39,353 nucleotides of DNA from JBBRQP01 sp038226175 (GCA_038226175.1 JBBRQP010000020.1:1-39353), one strand, 5' to 3'. Positions 8,159 to 16,757 are shown, numbered from the stretch's first letter. Numbers and translations are program-made. The notes: generated from the letters alone by a model not told the origin.

Positions 8159-8178
8159 AAAACCTAATTACAATTAGG
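8159..8178 (-). terminator. likely intrinsic terminator of the VOC gene
   Basis: Read on the minus strand, the stop codon of the VOC gene lies inside a short perfect hairpin: CCTAATT, a 2-nt loop, AATTAGG (8163-8178), followed by TTTT. The stem is AT-rich and short, so it is a weak terminator at best. Confidence 0.4.
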
Positions 8179-8566
8179 CTCCTAAGACTGGCTCAAGCAA
8201 CTCAATGGGCAAACCATCACTGTCGCAAATAAAGGCGATTTTAAATGTTTGTGAACCGATAGTTTGCAGCTGAGGTTCAAGTAAGATAACGGTGCCTTGG
8301 GCTTGTAACCGCATCATTAACTCAGCCAGATTTTCTACTTGTAAAGATAAATGATAATAGCCAGTGTAATGTTCGTCTAGCCAACAATCGGGAGCCGGAT
8401 GCGGTTCGGGAATTTGAATCAGCTCAATACGGCCGTGGATACCTACTAGCCAACAGGCTAAGGTCGCACCAGTGGTGAACCTTTCCTCAGCCGTAAAGCC
8501 CAACCGTTCATAAAAGGTCATGGCCTGGAAAATATCGCGGGTACGAATCGATAGATGATGCAGCAT
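8174..8566 (-). CDS. VOC superfamily (glyoxalase I-like) protein
   Basis: A 130-residue single-module vicinal-oxygen-chelate protein. It begins MLHHLSIRTRDIFQAMTFYE, the classic first beta-strand with a metal-ligand His, then FYERLGF. The second half has YYHLSLQVENL with another candidate His, and ends in FICDSDGLPIELLE, where the final Glu is the usual last metal ligand. This fits glyoxalase I/lactoylglutathione lyase-type folds, which isomerise hemithioacetals or act as dioxygenases or resistance proteins. The substrate cannot be told. It lies downstream of nothing obvious on its strand and about 135 bp from the smc start, so it probably has its own promoter between 8566 and 8661. Confidence 0.85.
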   Translation of the reverse strand: MLHHLSIRTRDIFQAMTFYERLGFTAEERFTTGATLACWLVGIHGRIELIQIPEPHPAPDCWLDEHYTGYYHLSLQVENLAELMMRLQAQGTVILLEPQLQTIGSQTFKIAFICDSDGLPIELLEPVLGA

Positions 8567-8660
8567 TGGTTTTGGGCGTCAGCTTATTCACAGTATGACC
8601 CATTGATCTCCTACTTATGGGGTGAGCAAGGTATCGTGGATAAAGTTGCGCGGCGTACCC

Positions 8661-10034
8661 ATGGCTGATGTTGTTTTAATTTATCCGTTTGTTTACCGTG
8701 AAGCGCCACGACGTAAATTATGGTTGTTCCCGCCCCTAGGTCAAGGCCATATTGCAGCGGTGCTGCGCGAAAAAGGCTATAGCGTCCGCTTTTTGGACTG
8801 TACTTTTCGGGGTACTGATTGGGCAGTCCAAGAAGCACTCAAAGAAAATCCCCTCGTCGTCGGCGTGTACTGCATGGTCACCCTCCAAGATGACGCGCTC
8901 CTGATTGCCCAGCAGCTACGTGCCAAATTACCTTCAAAAACCCGTCTAATTGCGGGCGGCCCGATGCCTTCGGGTAATCCTGAGGCTTTTCTTAATGACT
9001 TTGATGGGGCAATGCGGGGTGAAGGGGAATTACTCTGGCTTGATTTCATGGCCTGTTTGGAGTCAGGGCAAGACTACAGTCATCTTGAGGGGCTGTGTAC
9101 CCGTAATGCAGAGGGTAAACTGGTTGGCAATACCAAATCTCCCCTGATCCCCAAAGATATCCTGACTCAGTTGCCGATGCCCGCACGGGATATTTATGAT
9201 CATGATTTATACCAAAAGTATTGGCTCCAAAAATTTGGCTACGCTCAGACACCGGTGTTTACGGCGCGGGGCTGTCCCTATGGTTGTGAATACTGTGACC
9301 AGCCGATCTTTGGCTACACCTACCGCGAACACAGTGTCGAGCAGGTCTTGACCGATATCGAAAATGCCCTATCCGGCGGCTATACCCATATCTGGTTTGC
9401 CGATGATATTTTTATGCTCAACTGGCAGCGCGCCCTCAAAATCTGTGAAGAAATTCAACGTCGGGGTCTCAACTTCAAATGGGACTGTCTAGGCCGCGTT
9501 GATGTCAATCGCAAAGTCTTTGAACGGATGGCGGCGGCGGGTTGTCAGCGCATCTTTTTTGGCATTGAGTCAGGTAGTCCCCGGGTGCTCAAGCAGATGG
9601 GTAAACGCTTTACGCCGGATCTAGCACGTCAAGCGGTCAAAGATGCCAATGACGTAGGCATCAAAGCGGCGGCCTTCTTTCAGGTGGGTTATCCCGGTGA
9701 GACGACCGAAGATATCCTCGCCACCCTAAAATTGATCGCGACCTTGCCCTTAGATTATTTGAGCTTTACGATTACCTATCCTTTACCTGGCACCAAACTC
9801 TTTGACCGGATCATCGCTGAAGACCGTCTACTCCCAGCTGAGCGTCAGGAATGGAAACGCGCCGGACATAACGTCGTCACCTACCGTGCTGATCATTCCC
9901 AATTCAAGTTGCGTTGGGCAATTTATGCGGGGCGGGCTCGGTTTTTGGCTGAGCGTCACTTGGGTGGTTTAGGTCATCTGCTCGGTGAAGTGATTACAGG
10001 TACCACGGTGAATATTTTACCGCGCTTGTCTTGA
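8661..10034 (+). CDS. B12-binding-type radical SAM protein
   Basis: A protein of about 457 residues. The N-terminal 150 residues look like a cobalamin-binding-type Rossmann domain (MADVVLIYPF, LGQGHIAAVLREKGYSV, LIAGGPMPSGNPEAF, GEGE), though without the classic DxHxxG cobalamin ligand. The radical SAM core follows, with ARGCPYGCEYCDQP supplying the CxxxCxxC ligands of the 4Fe-4S cluster, then IWFADDIFML, FFGIESGSP and FQVGYPGETTEDI. This is the BchE/HpnJ-like class B architecture, used in tetrapyrrole, hopanoid and methylation chemistry; the exact reaction is not inferable. The frame opens at 8622 but ATG at 8661 gives the normal start. It stands alone, convergent with the FtsX-type permease. 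Confidence 0.85.
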   Translation: MADVVLIYPFVYREAPRRKLWLFPPLGQGHIAAVLREKGYSVRFLDCTFRGTDWAVQEALKENPLVVGVYCMVTLQDDALLIAQQLRAKLPSKTRLIAGGPMPSGNPEAFLNDFDGAMRGEGELLWLDFMACLESGQDYSHLEGLCTRNAEGKLVGNTKSPLIPKDILTQLPMPARDIYDHDLYQKYWLQKFGYAQTPVFTARGCPYGCEYCDQPIFGYTYREHSVEQVLTDIENALSGGYTHIWFADDIFMLNWQRALKICEEIQRRGLNFKWDCLGRVDVNRKVFERMAAAGCQRIFFGIESGSPRVLKQMGKRFTPDLARQAVKDANDVGIKAAAFFQVGYPGETTEDILATLKLIATLPLDYLSFTITYPLPGTKLFDRIIAEDRLLPAERQEWKRAGHNVVTYRADHSQFKLRWAIYAGRARFLAERHLGGLGHLLGEVITGTTVNILPRLS

Positions 10035-10075
10035 GCTGTTGAACCTGTTGATTCGGCATAGACTGAGCCGATCCT

Positions 10076-11365
10076 TTAATCTGTCCGTAATGCTGTAATC
10101 GGGTCTAGTTGTGCTGCTTGACGGGCAGGATAAACCCCAAAAAATGCTCCCACAGCTAGAGAAACCAAAAAGGCTAATATGATTGATTCCCCAGAGATAA
10201 TTGTTTCCCAGCCCAAGAAACTTTTAATAACAAAAGTCGCACCAATACCTAACAAAATACCTAAGATTCCCCCGGTCACCGATAAGACAATGGCTTCGAC
10301 CAAAAATTGCCAGAGGATATCTTGTGAACGCGCCCCAATGGCCTTACGCACCCCGATCTCACGGGTTCGCTCAGTTACTGAAACCAGCATAATATTCATA
10401 ATACCAATACCGCCCACCATCAAAGAAATAGCGGCAGACCAACCAAGTAGTGTCGTAAAGATGGTACTGCTAGCATTAGCAGCATCTACTAGATCCGTTT
10501 GGTTACGAATCATAAAATCACTATCACCATGGCGTAAGCGCAAGAGATTACTAATTTGAAACTGTGCTGCTGACATTTGCTTAGGACTTTTGGCAGAGAC
10601 AGCAATAGAAGTGAGCGCAACACCTTTGAGTGAATTGGTTCCCACAATCCGACGCGCCATGGTCGTGAGTGGAATGAGTACCTGATCATCTTGATCCCGA
10701 AATTGATTAGCACCTTTATATTCGAGCGTACCAACAATCATAAAGTCCTCACCCCGAATCCGGATCGTCTGACCCACAGCACTCTCAGGCGTTAGACCCA
10801 AACTATCAACTACGGTTTGTCCCATCAAAGCGACCCGTTGCCCATCATTTAATTCAATTTGATTAAAGAAACGTCCGGTCAGTGGCAAAAAATCTCGCAC
10901 TTCCTGATAACTAGGCGTTGTACCAACAATATCGGTATTGGTATTAGCCCCATTCCAGACTACTTGCGCCCGAATATTGAGCGTTGGGGCAACGGCAGCC
11001 ACTGCTTGGGCGGTAGTAGCGATGGCAGTAGCATCGTCTAAGGTCAACGTTGTCGCCGAACCAGCCCCTTGAGAAGCCGGACTGCCCGTTGTCGCAGCGC
11101 CATTACGCACAAACAACAAATTGGCACCCAAAGACTGATACTGACGTTCACTCTGGGCTTGAGCACCCCGTCCGATTGCCACTAGCGCAATCACCGCACC
11201 CGTGCCAATAATGACCCCCAACATCGTCAAGGCCGCCCGCAATTTGTTAGCCAATAGCGAAGACCAAGCTAGTCCAATCGTTTCGATCCAGTCAAGACTA
11301 TGGGTCTGAGCTAAAGCAGATGGAGCGTAAGTCGAATCAGTCGGAGCCAGAATTTGAGGAGCCAT
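10076..11365 (-). CDS. MacB/FtsX-type ABC transporter permease
   Basis: A permease of about 429 residues with the MacB topology: one transmembrane helix after the N-terminus (LTMLGVIIGTGAVIALVAIG), a large periplasmic MacB_PCD domain (about 70-280), and three C-terminal helices with the FtsX signature GGIGIMNIMLVSVTERTREI and GVRKAIGAR. Such proteins use periplasmic motion to drive export through an adaptor and an outer-membrane channel; cyanobacterial DevC belongs here. It lacks the N-terminal ATPase domain found in true MacB. It directly follows the HlyD-family adaptor gene on the same strand. GTG at 11377 abuts the adaptor stop and is an alternative start; ATG at 11365 was preferred for its GAG-containing upstream region. 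Confidence 0.9.
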   Translation of the reverse strand: MAPQILAPTDSTYAPSALAQTHSLDWIETIGLAWSSLLANKLRAALTMLGVIIGTGAVIALVAIGRGAQAQSERQYQSLGANLLFVRNGAATTGSPASQGAGSATTLTLDDATAIATTAQAVAAVAPTLNIRAQVVWNGANTNTDIVGTTPSYQEVRDFLPLTGRFFNQIELNDGQRVALMGQTVVDSLGLTPESAVGQTIRIRGEDFMIVGTLEYKGANQFRDQDDQVLIPLTTMARRIVGTNSLKGVALTSIAVSAKSPKQMSAAQFQISNLLRLRHGDSDFMIRNQTDLVDAANASSTIFTTLLGWSAAISLMVGGIGIMNIMLVSVTERTREIGVRKAIGARSQDILWQFLVEAIVLSVTGGILGILLGIGATFVIKSFLGWETIISGESIILAFLVSLAVGAFFGVYPARQAAQLDPITALRTD

Positions 11366-11377
11366 GGTCTTACTCAC

Positions 11378-12712
11378 TTAACGAGGGGGACGATTACGGG
11401 GCTGTGGAGAGCCAAAGGGCGAATTAGTATTGACGGGTTTGCCATTGGGTTTGCGGCGGCTAGGTAAGGTGATAAAGACACGGTCTCCGGCTGCGAGTCC
11501 AGCTAGAACCTGAGTTTGATTACCTACGGTCACACCTGCTTTGATGGGATGAAATTTACCACGTCCAGCTTTTTTACCGGGAATATAAACGCCTGTTTTT
11601 GCGGCTTCACTGACTACCGAAGTGGTGGGAATAAGTAGAGCTTGCTTAAATTGACCTACTTGGAATTCACCTTTGAGGTTCATCCCTGAGCGTAGTTCAC
11701 GCTTTTGGTCATCGATTTGCACCCGCACCTCAAAACTCGTTACGTTTTGACTAACCACGGCTTCGGGGGCAACCAAACGAACTTTTGCGCCAAAAACACG
11801 GTCAGGATAAGCATCAACGCGCAAGAGTACACGCTGACCGGGATAAATACGGCGGATATCAGTTTCTGCCACGTTGACCACCGCTTCAAGGGGTCCTGCC
11901 AAAGCCAAAATCGAGGACGAGGTTGCCGAAGTGGTAGAACTCGCAGAAGTTGTTGGTGTAACAAAAGCACCGATATTCGCGTATTTCTGGGTGATGACCC
12001 CGGCAAAAGGGGCACGAATTACTGTGTTATTAAGTTGGGTCTGTATAGTTTCGAGATTACCTTGGGCTTCGAGAACACTAGCGCGAGCAGCCTCGATATC
12101 TTCTTTACGAAATCCAGAACGGGATAAATTGAGCTGTTCTTGTGCGCTTTGAACCTTAGCTTGCGCTGACACCTCAGCGTTACGGCTTTCGTCGTAGGCA
12201 TTACGACTAATGGCGCCAGCACTGAGCAGTTCTTGGTTACGGGTGTTGGTAATCCGAGCGGTGGTGAGCTGAGCTTGTAAGTCGCGGACATTAGCCTGAG
12301 CTTGCTGGATTTCTTGAGGACGATTTCCGGCTTGGAGTTTGTGTAAATTAGCTTGAGCCGCAGCCAGCGCACCTCTAGCTTGTAGAAGTTGTCCTTTAAG
12401 ATCAGTCTCATCCATCTTGGCAACAACTTGGCCGGCTTTGACCTGATCGCCTTGCTCAACATAGAGAGCCACTAAGCGACCGGATTGTTTGGGACTGATA
12501 TTGACGGGGGTAATCGGGCGAATTGTGCCTGTAGCTGTCACAGTCACGGTAATATCTTGTTGCACTACGGGCGCAGTAGATTCATCTAAATTAATTTGGT
12601 CAGCGGACTGTTGCCCATTCCACCAGTTCCAGCCTAGGAGTAAGGCCAGACCAAGTATGATCGCAATAATCCAGACTGTCGTGCCATTTAATACTTTACC
12701 CAGCGTTTTCAT
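11378..12712 (-). CDS. MacA/HlyD-type periplasmic adaptor subunit
   Basis: An adaptor of about 444 residues. A membrane anchor at residues about 12-30 (VWIIAIILGLALLLGW) is followed by a biotinyl-lipoyl half (VALYVEQGDQVKAGQVVAKM), an alpha-hairpin rich in Ala, Gln and Leu (about 95-210), the returning lipoyl half (VIRAPFAGVITQKYANIGAFV), and beta-barrel and membrane-proximal domains. The tail is Pro/Asn/Arg-rich and low in complexity. It bridges an inner-membrane permease to a TolC-like channel in tripartite efflux. ATG at 12712 was chosen over the upstream TTG-started extension (12730) because GGCGGA lies just upstream and MKTLGKV begins a normal anchor. It is the first gene of a two-gene operon with the permease; no ATPase gene accompanies them. 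Confidence 0.92.
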   Translation of the reverse strand: MKTLGKVLNGTTVWIIAIILGLALLLGWNWWNGQQSADQINLDESTAPVVQQDITVTVTATGTIRPITPVNISPKQSGRLVALYVEQGDQVKAGQVVAKMDETDLKGQLLQARGALAAAQANLHKLQAGNRPQEIQQAQANVRDLQAQLTTARITNTRNQELLSAGAISRNAYDESRNAEVSAQAKVQSAQEQLNLSRSGFRKEDIEAARASVLEAQGNLETIQTQLNNTVIRAPFAGVITQKYANIGAFVTPTTSASSTTSATSSSILALAGPLEAVVNVAETDIRRIYPGQRVLLRVDAYPDRVFGAKVRLVAPEAVVSQNVTSFEVRVQIDDQKRELRSGMNLKGEFQVGQFKQALLIPTTSVVSEAAKTGVYIPGKKAGRGKFHPIKAGVTVGNQTQVLAGLAAGDRVFITLPSRRKPNGKPVNTNSPFGSPQPRNRPPR

Positions 12713-12814
12713 GATTTCCGCCGTGCCCAAGCTAGAGTCTTTCTATCCTAATTTAGTCTAATTATTTGATGGTGTACTCTACCTTTTCATAGATTACGGA
12801 CATAAGCTCAGACT

Positions 12815-14110
12815 TTAAGGCGCAGTAGATTTGTAGATTTGGCCTTCCTTCATCACAAAAAATACTTTTTCGGTAACGCTAATATTCGCTATTGGGTCGC
12901 CAGGTAGCGCAATGATATCGGCAAGTTTGCCTGGTTCGAGAGTGCCCAGTTTTGAGGTAAGACCCAACAAATCCGCATCAGCCGAAGTCGCAGCCTTGAG
13001 TGCTGCTAATGGGGTCATGCCCAAACCTGTCATCAGACTAAATTCTTTGGCATTGATACCATGAGGAGAAACCGCCGAATCCGTTCCAAAACCAATTTTG
13101 ACGCCCATCTGCACGGCATGGCGAAACATTGTTGAGCGTACTTGCATAGCGGCACGGGCTTTTTTGGCAATCTCTGGCGGAAACGTATCGATTTTGCCGA
13201 TGATCCAATCGAGAGCCAGCAAAGTAGGCACAAGATAGGTGCCTTTAGTTTTCATCAGCTCCAGCGTACTATCCTTAAGAAAGGAACCATGTTCAATCGA
13301 GTCAACGCCAGCTTCAACGGCTTCTCTGGCAGCCTGGTCGCCATGGGCATGAGCTGCTACTTTTTTGCGTAAGCGGTGTGCTTCATCAACAAGTGCCGTA
13401 ATTTCTGGTACTGTCAGCTGCGGGGTATCCACTTCATCAGCTAAGGAGAGTACCCCGCCCGAGGCACAGGTCTTGATCACATCAGCACCATATTTAACCT
13501 GAAACCGTACCGCCTTACGTAAGGCATCGGCGCCATCCGCCACACCCTGGGTATAGTCGTTTTCTTTACCTGTCGCCCCAAAGCGTAATCCGGTCTCATC
13601 GCAATGCCCGCCTGTCGCCCCAATCGCATGCACCGAAACCAACATCCGAGGCCCGACGACTAAACCTTTGGCAATGGCGTCACGCAAACTGACATCCAGA
13701 AAGTTACTACTACCCACATCGCGTACTGTCGTAAAACCAGCTTCGAGCAATTTTTTGGCATTGGCAGCGGCATAATAGGCTTGCTCAGGAATCGGACGAC
13801 GAAAGCCATCAATAAAGTCTTGCCTATAATCGCTGGAAGCCTCAAAAGTCAAATGGGTATGGGCATCAATAAATCCAGGACTAAGCGTAGCATCACCTAG
13901 ATCAATAACTTTAGCCTCGGCTGGGATCGCTAAATTACTACCTACTGCCTTGATCAAGGTACCTTCGACCAAAACTACAGCATTAGGTAAAAGTCGGTCA
14001 GATTTGCCATCAAAAAGACGGGCTGCCTTAAGCGCAATAATTTGGGCTGTAACTGGCAGGGTAAGTCCGAGAGTTAGCCATGAAACCAGTAAGGTCTTAG
14101 CTAAACGCAT
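12815..14110 (-). CDS. exported metal-dependent amidohydrolase
   Basis: A 431-residue protein with a signal peptide (MRLAKTLLVSWLTLGLTLPV, cleavage near TAQ). The mature enzyme is an amidohydrolase-superfamily TIM barrel. The metal ligands of the imidazolonepropionase/Xaa-Pro dipeptidase-like group are visible: HTH at residues 84-86, a lysine likely to be carboxylated at K213 (ADVIKTCASGG), H254 and H256 in AAHAHGD, H274 in SIEHGS, and D344 in GFGTDS. The C-terminal LGTLEPGKLADIIAL closes the small beta-sandwich. Exported homologues hydrolyse dipeptides with a C-terminal proline or other cyclic amides; the substrate here is unknown. Upstream lies a GC-rich palindromic repeat (14165). Annotation as an exported dipeptidase-like hydrolase is as far as I would go. 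Confidence 0.88.
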   Translation of the reverse strand: MRLAKTLLVSWLTLGLTLPVTAQIIALKAARLFDGKSDRLLPNAVVLVEGTLIKAVGSNLAIPAEAKVIDLGDATLSPGFIDAHTHLTFEASSDYRQDFIDGFRRPIPEQAYYAAANAKKLLEAGFTTVRDVGSSNFLDVSLRDAIAKGLVVGPRMLVSVHAIGATGGHCDETGLRFGATGKENDYTQGVADGADALRKAVRFQVKYGADVIKTCASGGVLSLADEVDTPQLTVPEITALVDEAHRLRKKVAAHAHGDQAAREAVEAGVDSIEHGSFLKDSTLELMKTKGTYLVPTLLALDWIIGKIDTFPPEIAKKARAAMQVRSTMFRHAVQMGVKIGFGTDSAVSPHGINAKEFSLMTGLGMTPLAALKAATSADADLLGLTSKLGTLEPGKLADIIALPGDPIANISVTEKVFFVMKEGQIYKSTAP

Positions 14111-14164
14111 GATGAAGTAGCCCCATTAGATTAGGTATAGATAGTAGTGTACCGGGTACTTGGA

Positions 14165-14190
14165 AGCCCCCCGCCCCAGTTTTGGGGAGC
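14165..14190. repeat. single copy of the GCCCC palindromic intergenic repeat
   Basis: AGCCCCCCGCCCC followed by a CCCCA-GTTT-TGGGG hairpin and AGC. It has the same order of parts (C-run, G, CCCCA, 4-nt loop, TGGGGAGC) as each arm of the inverted repeat at 18713-18865, with six rather than seven Cs in the run and a changed loop. It lies in the gap between the amidohydrolase start and the stop of the Arg-Pro repeat protein, both on the minus strand. Confidence 0.65.
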
Positions 14191-14217
14191 CAAAACATTA
14201 TAGGCTTGCACCCTCAG

Positions 14218-14586
14218 TCATAGTAACCAGTCGTATTCACGCTCATCGTCAGCGGTGTGGTTATCTGCAATCGGACGGTTATTCGGTAACGGGCTGGAAG
14301 TCGGAACTTTGACAAGACTGACCGCCACAGGACGTTGCATGATCGATTGTCCTGTAAATTGTACGCGGTCTTTGAAAACCGGGTCACCATCCACCGAATA
14401 ATGGGCGAATTCTAGGGTACTCGACTCAATCGGACGACCATTGGGCAAAGGACTATCGGGCAAAAAGTGAATCGTATCAGGAAAAACAGGACGACCCATA
14501 TAAGATAGTGGAGCCACAGCCAGTGCTAGCACTTCTGGGTTAGTTGCGGCGGCTTCGCTCGAATCACTAGTAATTTTTTTGGTCAT
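14218..14586 (-). CDS. small protein with repeated Arg-Pro-Ile/Val motifs, unknown function
   Basis: A 122-residue soluble protein beginning MTKKITSDSSEAAA, with no signal peptide. Its body repeats a short motif four times: MGRPV, NGRPI, MQRPV and NNRPI. Two of these sit in longer copies, SPLPNGRPI and SPLPNNRPI, separated by beta-like segments (TIHFLPD, TLEFAHYSVDG, RVQFTGQS). I recall similar N-R-P-I/V repeat proteins as cyanobacterial hypotheticals, but no function. The frame extends to 14739 inside the transpeptidase gene; that part is a shadow, and ATG at 14586 is the logical start. It is the last gene of an operon behind the aminotransferase and the L,D-transpeptidase, 50 bp from the latter. 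A role as scaffold or binding partner would be a guess. Confidence 0.65.
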   Translation of the reverse strand: MTKKITSDSSEAAATNPEVLALAVAPLSYMGRPVFPDTIHFLPDSPLPNGRPIESSTLEFAHYSVDGDPVFKDRVQFTGQSIMQRPVAVSLVKVPTSSPLPNNRPIADNHTADDEREYDWLL

Positions 14587-14636
14587 GGACGGTGGCTCAA
14601 ACAAAAGGTTATCAACAGTATAAATTGTAAAGTTCG

Positions 14637-15407
14637 TCACAGCGCAGGTAAACGCGGCAAACCCCAGGTAGTTTGTTGATCCATGTACACTGCGCGAGGT
14701 AATTGAATTAGTAAAGGCTGAGCCTGAGGACGCAACCAACGCACAATTTGGGTAAGCGGTGCAAGTGCCATTGCCGTACAGCCTACCGTAGGACTATCCG
14801 CACTGCGCTGCACATGCAAAAAGATACAACTACCGCCGTGCGCTACTGCCGGAGGTGGATTGTGGGCTACAACAACCAAGAGCTGATACAACACATCGTC
14901 ACGCTGCATGGTTTCTGCTGAAGTCCAAGCCACCGGGCTAGTCAGAGGCAAAATCTGGTTATAAAATAACGAGTCGCTGTCATCAACACATCGATCCGAA
15001 GCCTGACTGTGTCGATAGGGCATAGTGGTACCTACCGGGGGCTTCGCCCCATAGCCATGTACTTCCGTTAGCTTAAATATGCCTGCTGGCGAACGTCCAT
15101 CCCCTTCATGTTTTTGAGGTTCTGCTAGCGAAGAGGTTAGCCCTCGGCCCCAAGCTAAGCCATTTTTCCCCAATTGCACTACAATCATTTCGCCTACACG
15201 TCGCCAGGTTTTGCCCTGACGCGAGAAGCGATATAACTGGCCTTGGGGTGCATCCCAATCTGGGGCAATCGTCACCAATACTTGATGGCTAGTAGCAGGA
15301 ACTTGGGCCATGACAGGATAATTAAAAGTTAGGCATAGCATAATCCCTGCACGCCCGACATGAGATCCGAAGACCAACTTACGAACATGCAGGGCAAGGT
15401 CTTTCAT
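14637..15407 (-). CDS. exported L,D-transpeptidase (YkuD-type) family protein
   Basis: A 256-residue protein. The N-terminus has a hydrophobic export segment (GIMLCLTFNYPVMAQVPA) with a likely cleavage after MAQ. The remainder has the YkuD fold: GDGRSPAGIFKLTEVHGYG near the middle, and the catalytic motif with HGGSCIFLHV followed by SPTVGCTAMA, where the cysteine of VGC is the expected nucleophile and the upstream His its partner. L,D-transpeptidases make 3-3 peptidoglycan cross-links or attach proteins to the wall, and this subtype also includes uncharacterised L,D-carboxypeptidase-like proteins. The start ATG overlaps the upstream aminotransferase stop (TGATG), showing translational coupling. 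An in-frame TTG three bases earlier is a less likely start. Confidence 0.82.
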   Translation of the reverse strand: MKDLALHVRKLVFGSHVGRAGIMLCLTFNYPVMAQVPATSHQVLVTIAPDWDAPQGQLYRFSRQGKTWRRVGEMIVVQLGKNGLAWGRGLTSSLAEPQKHEGDGRSPAGIFKLTEVHGYGAKPPVGTTMPYRHSQASDRCVDDSDSLFYNQILPLTSPVAWTSAETMQRDDVLYQLLVVVAHNPPPAVAHGGSCIFLHVQRSADSPTVGCTAMALAPLTQIVRWLRPQAQPLLIQLPRAVYMDQQTTWGLPRLPAL

Positions 15408-16558
15408 CAACCTTTACTCATGGCTACTAGGGCTGCACCAACACCAGCACCGTGCGCATAATCCTCGTGTCCGAGCGCGCGCAAGCTGCCTTCTAAGGCT
15501 CCGAGAGCCGTCAGCACATCCCGTTCACAGACAAACCCCAGATGCCCAATGCGGAAGATCTGACCCTTGAGTTCGTCCTGTCCACCCGCAAGGTCGATAT
15601 CATAGTGCTTACTCATGTGCGAACGGATTTTTTCTGCTGCCAGAGTTGATACGGCACTAATTGCCGGACTTGCATACTTTTCTTCACGCACAAAGGGCAT
15701 CATGCCAAGAGCGGTTACCCCAGCGCGTACCCCATGCCGTAGGCGAGCATGACGGGCAAACAGGGCTTCGAGTCCTTCGTTTTCGAGCATTTGTAAGCTC
15801 TCATGCAGACCCAACACCAAACCAATCGCGGGAGTAAAGGGCGTAGTGTCTTCTTTGAGGGACTTACGATATTTGGCCAAATCCATATAAAAACGCGGGC
15901 AACGAGCGGTTTTTTGAGCCATCCAAGCCCGTTCACTTAAGGCTACAAATCCCAAACCAGGCGGGATCATGTAGGCTTTCTGGGAACCAGAGGCCACTGC
16001 ATCTAAACCCCAATCATCCATCGGGACACTAGTCGCGCCCAGACTGGTGACCGCATCCACGATGATCAAGGCTTCGCCATGGGCTTTGGTGAGTTTGGCA
16101 ATGGTTTCGAGGTCGTTAAGTACACCCGTTGAAGTCTCGCTATGGGTGACGATGACAGCTTTATAAGCACGTTCGCTATCCGCTTGTAGGCGTTCAGCCA
16201 CTTGTGCCGTATCAATCGGTTCGCCAGCTTCAGCACTAAGCACCTCTACATTCATCCCAAAGGCTTGCGCCACTTTACCCCAGCGTTCGCCAAATTTACC
16301 ATTGACCAAGCAAAGTACTTTATCGCCAGGAGAAAGCAGATTGATAATCGCCGCTTCCATGGCTCCGGTACCGCTGGTTGCTAGGGTCAAAACTTCTTGT
16401 TTGGTTTGATGCAGCCAACTGAGACGGTCGGTTACTTCCCTAAAAGTTTTGGAGAAGCCTTTGGTACGATGACCAATTGGGTGACGCGCTAGTGCCAAGA
16501 GCACCCGTTCCGGGACAGGAGTGGGTCCCGGGATCATCAAAAAATTCTTATTCTCCAC
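15407..16558 (-). CDS. PLP-dependent alanine/serine-glyoxylate aminotransferase family protein
   Basis: A 383-residue fold-type I aminotransferase. MIPGPTPVPERVLLAL is the family N-terminus, TLATSGTGAMEAAI binds cofactor phosphate, DAVTSLGA contains the PLP-pyridine Asp, and SGSQKAYMIPPGLGFV contains the Schiff-base lysine. The C-terminal FRIGHLGF is also typical. In cyanobacteria this family includes serine/alanine:glyoxylate aminotransferase of photorespiration and the protein once called the small subunit of soluble hydrogenase. Detoxification of glyoxylate to glycine fits a photosynthetic host, but substrate choice cannot be read. It is the first gene of an operon with the L,D-transpeptidase and the Arg-Pro repeat protein. 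The promoter lies in the 200 bp shared with a truncated IS605-type element. Confidence 0.92.
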   Translation of the reverse strand: MENKNFLMIPGPTPVPERVLLALARHPIGHRTKGFSKTFREVTDRLSWLHQTKQEVLTLATSGTGAMEAAIINLLSPGDKVLCLVNGKFGERWGKVAQAFGMNVEVLSAEAGEPIDTAQVAERLQADSERAYKAVIVTHSETSTGVLNDLETIAKLTKAHGEALIIVDAVTSLGATSVPMDDWGLDAVASGSQKAYMIPPGLGFVALSERAWMAQKTARCPRFYMDLAKYRKSLKEDTTPFTPAIGLVLGLHESLQMLENEGLEALFARHARLRHGVRAGVTALGMMPFVREEKYASPAISAVSTLAAEKIRSHMSKHYDIDLAGGQDELKGQIFRIGHLGFVCERDVLTALGALEGSLRALGHEDYAHGAGVGAALVAMSKG

Positions 16559-16690
16559 GTTATTAACCTCACTGATATCTGTATTTTACCCTTTTGACTG
16601 GACGCTATCAGGTCAACATCGGTATCGCAGAGCTTTTTTAATTATCAAAAGGAGCATAAAACCTCTAGCTTACCCTCGTGGGAAACAAGC

Positions 16691-16715
16691 TATGGCTATG
16701 GGAATATAAGCCATA
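16691..16715. mobile_element. subterminal hairpin, probable left end of an IS200/IS605-type element
   Basis: TATGGCT (16691-16697) and AGCCATA (16709-16715) form a perfect 7-bp stem with an 11-nt loop, 42 bp upstream of the TnpB fragment. IS200/IS605 transposons lack terminal inverted repeats and instead carry such subterminal hairpins, recognised as single-stranded DNA by TnpA. A TTAC at 16670-16673 may be the flanking target tetranucleotide. The assignment depends on the neighbouring TnpB fragment. Confidence 0.45.
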
Positions 16716-16757
16716 TGAGGCCAAGCCAAATAAAAGGTTTAAGCTAGCCACTATGAT

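Noticed and set aside
10179..10559. 126-codon plus-strand ORF inside the permease gene
   Set aside because: It is antisense to the conserved FtsX C-terminal motifs and resembles no protein family.
11705..12127. 140-codon plus-strand ORF inside the adaptor gene
   Set aside because: A shadow of the HlyD-type coding sequence; no motifs of its own.
14587..14739. N-terminal extension of the Arg-Pro repeat protein
   Set aside because: It overlaps the transpeptidase gene in another frame and its residues show no repeat or export pattern; ATG at 14586 is a better start.
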